Source: Syngnathus acus (lineage: Eukaryota > Chordata > Actinopteri > Syngnathiformes > Syngnathidae). From it: DNA of 64,000 bases. This document shows positions 53,943 through 64,000 of this stretch, in pieces (position 1 is the stretch's first letter; each line of letters begins with the position of its first letter). The notes below the pieces were generated by a model, which was not told the origin of the DNA, ran no database searches, and saw only the letters and a program-made list of their open reading frames with translations. The stretch is taken from contig NC_051088.1 of NCBI RefSeq assembly GCF_901709675.1, positions 22,665,193 to 22,729,192 on the forward strand, written 5' to 3'. Both the position numbers and the translations under genes were made by a program.

Positions 53943-56900
53943 ATGCCATCCGCGGAGGATGAGGCAGAGGCGGCCGTGAGCGGAGGCACAGCGGGGACGG
54001 CCAGCAGCAGCAGCTCGCCGCCGCTGCCAGGCCAAGCCCCCGCAGGAGAGCGCGCGGTGAGCGCCTTGTGGTCCTTCGCCAAATGCTTAGGCGCGCTCCT
54101 GCCCGTCTACCTGGCAGGATATTATGGCTTCAGCATCTCCCTGGTCCTGCTCGGGGTCATGGTCTATATGGGCTGGAAGCATAGTCGACAGGATAAAGCG
54201 AGGAGGCTCAACGCGGCCATGTATCTCCTGGAAAACGAGGTGCAATTCACCACGGAGAAGATCTTCCGAATCAAGCGGGATCTGCCTCCCTGGGTAAGGA
54301 ACGCCGCGTGGCCATTCTCCGCAGTTTTCTGTGCCGAAGTCAGTCTGAGCGAGGTGCATGCCCACTGGCGATGGATGGAGTGATTGATTAACTGATTGAT
54401 AAGACAATTTGCAAGTTGCTTTTAATTGAGTCTCCTTCCCTGACCAGCACGCTTCAAGTATACTCAGCGCCTGGTTCATTTATCGGAAGTGAATATACGA
54501 ACAGTGGGCAAAAAAGGGGATTACGCATGAAGAAAAAAAATGCATGAAGTTATGAGCCGCGTAGTGCACCACCATATCTGGTTCGAGAGCATCACCGGGC
54601 GCGCGCGCGTGTGCGTGTACGAAACAGCAAAGCTCCATCGAATGATGTCAGAAAATAATAGAAGGACAGTTTGAGGTCAGCTAAGGTGCAATTTCCACTA
54701 AGACAAGAACGAGAGCAAATTATTGAAATGTGAAGTAGCTGCTTGGAGCTTTTCCAGGGCCCCCATAGGGTACATATGTTCCCAAGACCCAAACATCAAG
54801 TGTCAAGTCCCGTGGTGACGTATTGCTTTCCGAGTGTGTTTTTGGCTCCAGCTCCTGCCATTTGTCTTCCATTCTCATGCCATTAGCGCTTAATAAATTG
54901 CATCACAATTAGTATTCATCACCTCGGCGGGCGTTGAGTGGAATCGAGCACTCGTGGCCAGTGCGTCGTGAAAATGTACTTTTGTCAAATTTGCTGCCGT
55001 GAGTGTGAGTTAGCTTCATCACGGCTTCATGTGATGCTTTCTTAAGGTTTTTTATTAATAATGTCGGCTGCAGGCGTCGATGCGCTCGTCAACGTTCAGG
55101 TCGACTTAATGTCCGGTTCTTAACTTAATCATCAACTTTGCAAAGACGGAGCAACAATGTGCTCTTTGTTCCCCGCAACGTCGCTCGGATCCGAAGCAGA
55201 GGACAAAATCTGCTCACGAGTTATTTCATGCTCCCCTGTCATGTTTGAGTCTTGCCTGACCTTTGTGAATTCTTCACAGGTGACCTTCCCAGATGTGGAA
55301 AAAGCAGAGTGGTTAAATAAGGTGAGTTTTTCTTTCTTTCTTCCATCTTATTGTAAATGTATTCTGAAATAAATTAACAAGCTCGCCCGCACTTTGATTT
55401 TTGGTCGCCCGTGTGACTCGCTCGAGCCCAAAAGGTCATTGGAGCGCTAAAGCCCGACAGTGGCCTCACGCTACGCTTCACAGCCGAATGCTGACGCGGG
55501 CTGGCCGGCTGGCAGACCTTTAGAAAATTAACATTGTTCAGCGGCAGTGATTTGATGATGGAAACACCAAAGTCGCCATGTTTTCTTTGACACTGTCTAA
55601 AATGGAATGATGGGAAAGTGATGATTGAGAGATATTTTTTTTTTTTGCATCTGCAACTTTCCGTTTGACCTTTGCTGTCATGTGTGGGGGAATCGTTATT
55701 TTTACGCATGTACAGCACTAATATTTTCCAATTTTATTAAATTTTGATTTCATCAGGAAATATTGGGAAAAAGGGATTTTTTTTTTTTTTTTTACCAAAA
55801 ACAGTTGTTTTGGAGGGCTTGTTTCTATCCATGGTAACACTATTTTGGAAAAGGTTTGTAAAAATAGCACCATTTTATTCAATTTCCTAATCATAGATGA
55901 AAGTAAGTTTTTTTTTCACTGTTTCTGAATCTAGCCTCACTTTTTTTGTCCAGTACATCAAATTCATATTAATAATAATAATCATTATAAAAATAAAATA
56001 ATAAAAATAATATGTAATACAGCAACATACAGTACTTAGTAATATTTATAAATTAAGGTTGAGCAATAGCTGGATTTTTTTTTTTAAATCTCAGCTATAA
56101 ATAACAATGCAAGGTATCTCCATATCACGCAAGCTTTTAAAGGTCAAACTTAAAACCCCAAAATGAAAAAAAAAAAATCTCCAATCCCCAAGGTGGTAGA
56201 AAAAATCCCAAACAAGTTTTAAATGACATTGCGGGACACCTAAAGCCATTTCTGGCATCCCGAGGAGCAAAAGCTTGAATAAAACTTGCAAGCACGTTGA
56301 GCTTGACTGGATCACATGTCCCCCCTTGTTTAGATGCTGCAGCAAGCGTGGCCCTTCATAGGTCACTTTGTGGAAAAGTTACTTCTGGAGACCATCGCTC
56401 CAACCATCCGAGCTTCCAGCATTCATCTGCAAACCTTGAGCTTCACCAAAGTCAACCTCGGAGACAAGGTATGGCCTTGCCCCTCCCCCCACGTATCTTG
56501 TAAAAAATTATTTCTTTTAAACTTTCCATTAGGCCGATTGACTTCGCTGTGCGTGATCGCAGTTGTTGTCTTGACAGGCTTTAAAAGTGGTTGGCGTCAA
56601 AGCTCACACAGAGCACGACAGGAGACAAGTCATGTTGGATTTGTACCTCAGGTAATTTTTTTCTGTGCAACAAACCAGTCCGTCTAGTCAGACATTGAGA
56701 TGATCCCGAGATGTTTGTCCTCGTTAGTTTGTTTAAGACAAACTCGTCGCATCTCATCAGTTTCTCTATTTAAACGCGCGTCTTCCCACAGCTACGCCGG
56801 CGACGCCGAAATCAACGTGGAAATCAAAAAGTACTTCTGCAAAGCTGGGGTCAAAGGAATTCAGGTATGGAAATACAGATAGAAGAACACTCATATTCCA

Positions 56901-59489
56901 AATCATCGTTCCTCATTGAAATCAACTCAAATGCCATTAATTTGTACCAGCCCCCACAAAAAAAAATTGTTTTTTGGAATATGAGTAGATATGAGTCGAA
57001 TTTGAATAATGAAACAGTTTGTACCGAACGCTAGTATGTGACTTGGCCACTGGGGGCAGTATAAAACAAAAAATACATAATCAAGCATTTGACTCGACTA
57101 CTTTAAGCACAAATATGAAAACAAAAGTGTTGCTGCACGTTCCAATATGCAATACATGATGTGTTAGCAGTAAGCTAGCATTGCTTTGTTCATTTAGATT
57201 TTTTTTATTATATTATTTTGGTGGTTGCTGCCATAAAGAGCTTGAAAGATTTTGACTCTATTTGTCAAAGTCTCAATCTTTGTCAAGGCAAAAAAAAAAA
57301 AAAAAAAAATCAAGCGAATGTTGACGTATATCTAAATAGTAAAAGTAATTGGTGTGCTGCTTGTGTGCGTAGCTCCAAGGCAAACTGCGCGTCATCCTCG
57401 AGCCTCTGATTGGAGACGTTCCGCTGGTTGGAGCCATCACCATGTTCTTCATCCGCCGACCTGTGAGTTGACCCAAGTTAGCTTTTTTTTTTTTTGTCGA
57501 TCTTGAAGAACTCTCCTTGCGTGATAGAAACTGGACATCAACTGGACGGGACTGACCAACCTGTTGGATATCCCTGGACTCAAGTGAGTTGACTCCATAC
57601 TTTTCATTTTCACAAATCAGTGCCCCTGCCTTCCCCAAGTGACGTCATCCTCGCTTTAATTCCAGCGCCATGTCGGACACCATGATAATGGATGCCATCG
57701 CCTCCCAACTGGTCCTCCCCAACCGCCTCACCATTCCCCTGGTGGCTGACCTGCAGGTGGCGCAGCTGCGCTCCCCTCTGCCAAGGGTAAGCGTCCGGGT
57801 GAGGCGTGACCCGGGCAACCGCCGCAATCCATGTTGCCGATGATGTTTCTCTGCATCTTGCGCTAGGGAGTCGTGCGCATCCACCTGCTGGAGGCCGAAG
57901 ATCTGACCGCTAAGGACACCGTCATCAAGGGCCTGATCGACGGCAAGTCGGACCCATACGCTGTGCTTCGTGTGGGAACGCAGATCTTCACCTCACGTCA
58001 CGTGGACAGCAACCTGAATCCACAGTGGAGGGAAATGTATGAGGTGAGAGTGCTGAGAGTGTTTTCGGAAAAAAAAAAAGTGATAACGGGCATTAGAGCG
58101 CCTCGTTGTTGGCTGCGAGTGCACGACATGGAGAGAAGATGGAAGAGGGAGTTTTTTTTTTTCAATGGCCCATGTGACAGCCAACGCTCAGAGTGGTCGT
58201 CTCCCAAGACAGAGGTCGGGCATTCGATCCCCGACCATGTAGCAAGACACCGAACCGCCAGTTGCTCCTGAAGCGCTTTGAGTAGCAAATTCAGAAAAGC
58301 ACAATGCAAGTGACGGCCCGGTTAGCAAGTTAGCAAGTCCAGCTAGCGCCTTGTCAGGGGACGGGTGTGTCAAACTCAAGGTCCGGGGGCCAGATACGGC
58401 CCGTCACATCATTTTATGTGGCCCGCGAAGACAAATTGTGGATCGACTTCATGTGTCAATACTAAAATGACAAATTGTCTTCACTTTTAAAAACAGAGGT
58501 CTGAGTTCTGAGAAAGATGCGAGAGGAAATCTTTTAGGTCTGGTGGCATTTGCGAGACATTTGACGGTTTAAGTTTCGTTTTGACATATTTGTGGATTTT
58601 GGCTGGCTTGTCAACAACACTTTTCTGTGGCGTGTCCAATTGTCAGGATGTTTACTTTCACTTGACAGGAACTTGCAAAGGAACAAAAATATACTGAAAC
58701 ATGAGATTGTTGGGGTTGCCACGGTAACCAAACACTGTAATTCATCACGCGTTTGAGTTCATAATAATTCATGTGATGCGCCTTTGACTTCCTTAAACGG
58801 ATGACTCGGGACGTTTCTGACTTGGCACACGTCACCCACTTTCAGAGAAAAACAGCTTCGCGAAGATTTAATCTTCGTCGGAAACAGGAAATCTCAATTT
58901 CTCTGATAAGCACCATTTTGCGGAAACGTTTCTCTCATGGCCATGTTTGTCTTCTCATTTGCTTGTGGACAAATATTTGGGTCACTTTTAAAAGTTAAAC
59001 CAAAACTCAAGGATGAAACTGAGCAATGTGAGTGTGTGTCTGTGTGTTTCTGTGTGTGTGTGTTCTTCCATTGATGCAAACGTGTTAGGTGATTGTCCAC
59101 GAAGTACCTGGTCAAGAGTTGGAAGTGGAAGTGTTTGACAAGGACCCAGACCAGGATGACTTCCTGGGCAGGTATGCGTCCGGTTCTTGTGCAATTTGTG
59201 CGTCTGACTGGCAATGGTTGTGTGTTGTGCATTTCATCCAACTTGTCTGGTCTCTTTCAGAGTCAAGGTGGATCTGGCTATTGTGAAACAAGCCCGAGTT
59301 GTGGATGATGTAAGTTGTTTCTGGAGCCTCTCAACTTGAAAAATGGCCGAGTCAGACTTTAGTTAGCATGTGACAACGGCCAGGAGTCACATGGACAGTG
59401 AATCCTCGTGAGCAACTCCGGTACCCGCTTTGGGATTGAAATCTGTGATCAAAAATGTGTCTTGTGTTTATGCAACTGGGATGTTTTGT

Positions 59490-59525
<36 letters not shown>

Positions 59526-62500
59526 TGCAGTGGTTCAATTTGAGGGACGTCCCATCCGGCAGTGTTCACCTCCGACTGGAGTGGCTCTCTCTGCTCTCGT
59601 CTGCCGACAGATTGACTGAGGTGACAATTTGTCTCTTCCTTAGAATAATGTGTGACAAATAAAAAAACTCATTTAAATCATTTTTTTATTTTTTTGAAAT
59701 CTTTTTTTCAAATTTTTATTTTTTTTTTAGATTAAAATTTTTTTAAATCATTTTTTTCTTTTTCTTTTCTTGATCAAAGTCTTATTCAGATATAACAATA
59801 AATTTGAACTATTTTCCTTTAACATTTTATTTTTCTGTTCATACCAAATGTCCTCCAGGTGATCCAGAGAAACCAGAACCTGACCAGCAAAACCACAGAT
59901 CCACCATCTGCTGCCATCTTGGCCGTCTATCTCGATCAAGCTCAGGATCTGCCTGTAAGATGATCGTCTCTGATCGGTTTTATTTTTGCACACTTTGATC
60001 CGATTTGATTCTGTTTCAGATGAGAAAGGGAAATAAGGACCCGAGCCCAATGGTGCAAATTTCCATTCAGGATACGACGAAAGAGAGCAAGGTAAGCGAG
60101 GGCCATGCTAACAGACCGTCAAACGAAACCTTTGCTCGACAAAGGAGCATCAAACACTTATTCAACGTAGAACCTTCGACGGCTGAAGCCAAAAATTTTG
60201 ACTTCCTGGATTGTCCGCCTCTGCTTGAAACAAACTAAAGCTGCCTTGCCTTGTCTGCAGACTTGCTACGGTTGCAGCCACCCCGTGTGGGAGGACGCGT
60301 TCACCTTCTTCATTCAGGATCCTCGCAAACAAGATATCGACATTCAAGTAATGACGTGAAGAATGCTTCACTGAAGAATGTCAGCATTGTAACTCTCGTG
60401 TCCAATCAGGTGAAGGACGATGACCGAGCTCTCTCCCTGGGCAGTCTGAGCATCCCTCTGGCCCGCCTCCTGACCTCCCCTGAGCTCACCATGGACCAGT
60501 GGTTCCAGTTGGACAGTTCCACTTCTGCCGGCCGCATCTACATCAAGATTGTTCTACGGGTTGGTGGTTGACCCCAAAGTTGTTTTGTGGTGTATCTGAC
60601 AATCCGCAGTGACCCTGCCTGTGTCCAGGTTTTGTGGCTAAGCGATGACGCCACACCCACCACGCCGTCGACCCGCCCGTTAGCTCCCGGTTCAGGACCA
60701 GGTCACGGCGGGATCACAGCAGAACTAAACCCGATGGGGCCTGGCGGCTTAGCCAAACCTCCGCCGTCACGCCCGCAGCACACCACGCCCGACCCGGAGT
60801 TTGCAACTGAGGTACTAAAAAAGAATGGCGTAATGTTGCCTTGAGTGCACCCAGAGATTGATTTGCCTGTTTTGGTCCACAGGGGGTGCTTCGGATCCAC
60901 CTGCTGGAGGCCCAAAACCTGATAGCCAAGGACAACTTCATGGGGGGCATGGTGAAAGGCAAGAGTGACCCCTATGTCAAGATCCGAGTAGCTGGGATGA
61001 CCTTCCGCAGTCACACCATCAAAGAGAACCTCAATCCAGTCTGGAATGAACTCTATGAGGTTTGGACTCCTCTTATTTATTTATTTATTTATTTATTTAT
61101 TATGTATTTAATTTATTCTGTTCTATTTATTTATTTATCATTTTATTTATTTATCTATTTATCTATTATTATTCTATTTTTTATTTATTTATTTATTTAT
61201 TTATTTTGGGGCGCATGTACTTGGGTGGCTCACATCAAATGTCCTTCAATGTTTTTAGGTGATTCTTACTCAGCTCCCTGGCCAAGAGATCCAATTTGAC
61301 TTATTTGACAAGGACATTGATCAAGATGACTTCCTGGGAAGGTGAGTCCACACATGACCCACGCAAAGGTCATGACCCGACGGCGTCATCTCTCTTTGCA
61401 GGTTCAAAGTGAATTTACGAGATATCATCAGTGCACAGTTCATCAATACGGTGCGTTGCGCGTGGCAGCATCCAAATATTTGAAATCTTTTAGTTTTTTT
61501 TCCATTGACGGCCGCGTTGTCGTTCCAGTGGTACACGTTAAACGACGTCAAGTCCGGTCGAGTTCACCTGCTCCTCGAATGGCTGCCCAGGGTGTCTGAC
61601 CTACTCAAACTGGAGCAGGTCAAATCAAGATGGACTCCTATTTTATATTTGTTTGTGTCATGAGTTCTTCATCCGCTTTTATAATCTAAAATCTCTTTTT
61701 TTCCCCCCAAAAAAGATTCTGCAGTACCAATCGCAGCAGTTATTCCAGAACAAAGTTGTACTGTCAGCAGCCGTGCTCTTTGTGTATGTGGAGCGAGCTC
61801 ATGGCCTGGCCGTAAGATCACGTCGTCATCATCATCATTCATGTCACGTTTCACTGACTCGTCACTATTCTTCATTTCAGTTGAAGAAAAGTGGGAAGGA
61901 GCCAAAAGTTGGAGCTGAGGTGATTCTCAAGAATGTATCCCACAAAACCAAGGTAAGGTCCAAAGTGTGTGTGGACGCAGCCTGCACTCTCTCAACTTTT
62001 TTTTTTTGCTGCTAAGGTCTGCGAGCGGTCCACATCACCCCGATGGGATGAAGCCTTCCACTTCTTGATTCGAGATCCCAGAGAGGAAACGCTCACGGTG
62101 AAGGTGCGAATCTTCGGTGCCATGAGCAATTTGTCTCCAATGTGAGCATGGTGTCTCCTTTCAGCTGTCTCACAGTTGGGGCCAGGCTCTTGGCTCCACC
62201 ACGCTCGCGCTGAGGGAGGTGATGGCCGAGCCCAACTTGGTTCTGGACCGCTGGCTAGCTTTGGACGGAGCTCTGCCGGAGAGCCAGATCCTGCTGAGGG
62301 CGACGCTCAAGGTGCTCACTTGATTCTTTTTTTCTTTTGGGCACTCACTCATCTTGTTTGTCTTGCAGATCTTGGACACGCAGTTGGCGACGCTGTGCCG
62401 CAGAGCCCCGGGGGACTTGGACAGCATGGGCGAAGTGGTCATTCCCAGATGGGATCCTTCCCATCTGGACCTCAGACACCGGGCAGGGTTCGCCATGTGC

Positions 62501-63526
62501 GTCACCTTGACCCGTCCTGCTTCCCTTTTTCCCGCGCTGCTAAATCGATGTTTCCGTTTGCGTCCTTTAGGGGCAGCGATGGCTCAACGTCTTCAAGCCA
62601 GGTGAAGCTCAGCCTCGGATACGGCACGGAGGAGAACCGGCTTTTCATCACCGTCCACGCGTGCAGGTCTGGTTTTGTATGGCCGTGTCACCAAAGATGG
62701 CGGCGGCTCAAGTTTGTGATTACGTTCCCCGCAGAGCCCTGACGGCTTGCTCCAAAGACGGCGCCGACTCTTATGTGACGTTCATGCTGCTGCCGGACAA
62801 GAAAGGCACCACCAAGAGGAGAACCGCCACCAAGAAGAGGGACCTCAACCCGGAATTTAACGAGAGGTAACGAGACGTTGCGGCGGACGTGCTATGCGTG
62901 TCGATTTATGGACGACGGATCCGATGCGTCATCGCAAAAGCTAGCTAGCTAGCTGGCACTCTTCATCAAACTCCTTCATGCTGCTGAATGTGCTTTTTTT
63001 TTTTTTATCCTGTGAGGTCACTTTGTTAATGTTCACCACACAAAATGGACAACTTGCGTGCCCCTATTTTTTAAAAACAATTTTGTCCGACAAGTTTTCC
63101 GGTCCGACCTTCTGTTTTGATTTGTGTGATTCCAGTGATGCTCCTTCTGCTCTTTTCCCAAAGGTTTGACTTTGAGCTCTCATTGGAGGAGTCATCGCAG
63201 AAGAAGCTGGACCTATCGGTGAAGAACAGCGTCTCCTTCATGAGCCGAGAAAGGGAGCTTCTCGGTAAAGTAAGTCAGCTCCAATATTTTACTCGCCAGG
63301 AAAAAAGTCTCCCAAATCCGCAATCATTGTGCAACTTGTTGAGTCCCATCAAGTGAGATTGACCAGGTTCCCTTACGCCTGCAGCTGCAGCTGGACCTAG
63401 ACCAGATTGACCTGAAGAGCGGAGTCACACAATGGTAAAGATTTCGAGTGCGCCAGCCCAAATCCACCGAGCGCTCAACGAATCTTTCGCCTTTGCAGGT
63501 ACGATTTGCTACCAGAGTCAAGCTAG
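53943..63526 (+). CDS. esyt1: Extended synaptotagmin-1
   Basis: ER-anchored tether and lipid-transfer protein at ER-plasma membrane contacts. Thirty-one exons: 53943-54293, 55280-55321, 56334-56468, 56578-56651, 56792-56864, 57373-57462, 57528-57583, 57666-57786, 57867-58043, 59089-59171, 59261-59309, 59531-59620, 59859-59954, 60020-60091, 60261-60347, 60410-60559, 60629-60811, 60883-61059, 61259-61341, 61402-61450, 61529-61618, 61716-61811, 61881-61952, 62017-62103, 62165-62311, 62369-62496, 62571-62666, 62735-62866, 63164-63269, 63385-63434, 63499-63526; 1089 residues in frame (human 1104). N-terminal membrane hairpin in exon 1, SMP domain about 118-314 (KKYFCKAGVKGIQ, FFIRRP, LDINWTGLTNLLDIPGL), then five C2 domains at about 315, 448, 644, 777 and 911. 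C2A and C2C keep the Ca-binding Asp loops (GKSDPY; FDKDPDQDDFLG and FDKDIDQDDFLG). Five C2s, rather than three, mark ESYT1. Confidence 0.97.
57041..57060 (+). repeat. GACTTGGCCACTGGGGGCAG motif in possible dispersed repeat
   Basis: Resembles the CTCF-like site at 24893 but lacks one core base. Shared downstream words (GTTGCTGC, a TTCC(C)AATATG block, GTTAGCA) suggest both belong to one old repeat family. Located in esyt1 intron 5. Confidence 0.35.
58172..58310 (+). mobile_element. tRNA-derived SINE in esyt1 intron 9
   Basis: CAGAGTGGTCGTCTCCCAAG, GGTCGGGCATTCGATCCCCG (B-box), CAAGACACCGAACCGCCAGT, TGCTCCTGAAGCGCTTTGAG. This is the block order of a widespread fish tRNA-derived SINE. Internally shortened. 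Confidence 0.7.
58356..58500 (+). mobile_element. hAT-type MITE fragment
   Basis: Begins CAGGGGACGGGTGTGTCAAA and continues GGTCCGGGGGCCAGATACGG, CCCGTCACATCATTTTATGT, GGCCCGCGAAG. CAGGGGTGTCAAACTC-type ends are common in hAT MITEs of fish. The right end is not resolved. Confidence 0.55.
59487..59522. repeat. (GT)n microsatellite in esyt1 intron 11
   Basis: About 34 bp of GT, ending just before the exon 12 acceptor (GTGCAG). Length variation could affect the pyrimidine tract and splicing. Confidence 0.9.
61070..61205. repeat. (TTTA)n repeat in esyt1 intron 18
   Basis: TTTA tandem units with interruptions over about 135 bp, starting directly after the C2C exon at 60883-61059. Confidence 0.9.
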
Positions 63527-64000
63527 GAGAATCCCCGACTGATCTTCTCTACGTTTTCACATTTGTTGTCGCTTGCCTGCTCTGTGAGTTGTGCGCGTGT
63601 ATTCAGCGTTCACGGCATTTTCCATCTTTGCTGAAGATGAGGAAGACAAAAAAAAAAGCTCCATAAAACAGCAATCCATCAGTATTTATGAGGGGGGGAG
63701 GGGGGAGCCAGCTTGTCATCCAAAATTTTAGCAGTGCTGTCGCAGACTCGTTCTTCTTTGGCTGAATGGATCTTTCATAATGCAACCATGTTGCGCAAAT
63801 GACCACTTTGTATAGCACATAAAAGAAGAAAGAAATGATAATATATACAAATATATATAAAAGTCCTTTTCGAATTGAAGGGCTCGATATCGCAAGGTAC
63901 GTACGTTGTACACATTTGTAGCCTCCGACCTGACGGAAAAATAATTTTCTTTTTTTGTTTGTGTGTTTCTATTGTCGCCTTAATAAGTATTCTACGACTT
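63527..64000. other. esyt1 3'UTR and right flank
   Basis: No coding exon recognised. It has a short A-run, a G-rich stretch (63690-63708) and AT-rich DNA. No convincing AATAAA was identified before the window edge. Confidence 0.55.

Noticed and set aside
53934-53943. Upstream GTG start for esyt1
   Set aside because: Eukaryotic initiation favours the ATG at 53943, and the added residues are not family-like.

Overview
This is a protein-coding, intron-rich vertebrate chromosome segment, most likely from a teleost fish with a fairly compact genome. The evidence is a dense set of multi-exon vertebrate orthologues with short introns (often 60-300 bp), fish-type SINE and LINE tails, short solo LTRs and long simple repeats. 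I cannot name the species. Gene models were built by hand from reading frames, GT-AG splice sites and remembered family sequences. All ten complete or near-complete spliced models close in frame; the eleventh, lmbr1l, is cut by the window edge.

Layout, left to right: the 5' part of lmbr1l (minus strand, runs off the left edge); dnajc22 (+); ikzf4, an Ikaros/Eos zinc-finger gene (+); a gene-poor 6 kb stretch with a candidate wnt1 3' enhancer and a long AC microsatellite; wnt1 (-) and wnt10b (+), head to head; arf3 (+); a 3 kb gene-poor stretch; erbb3 (+), a receptor pseudokinase; pa2g4 (+), the ErbB3-binding protein EBP1; a THAP-domain gene (+); rpl41 (+), a 25-residue ribosomal protein; and esyt1 (+), extended synaptotagmin 1, which ends near the right edge.

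The gene set matches human 12q13, but it mixes two human blocks that lie several Mb apart: LMBR1L/DNAJC22/WNT1/WNT10B/ARF3 and IKZF4/ERBB3/PA2G4/RPL41/ESYT1. Functional links include the two Wnt ligands, likely sharing regulatory DNA, and ErbB3 next to its binding partner Pa2g4.

Mobile DNA is modest. There are two solo LTRs with perfect 5-bp target duplications, a hAT remnant with an 8-bp duplication and a transposase tail inside an erbb3 intron, a Tigger-like MITE, SINE and LINE tails, and several microsatellites. I found no prokaryotic-type system, CRISPR array or clearly new gene system. The most notable points are the altered DFG motif of ErbB3 (DYA), the exon-by-exon C2AB/C2CD duplication in esyt1, and the interleaved synteny.
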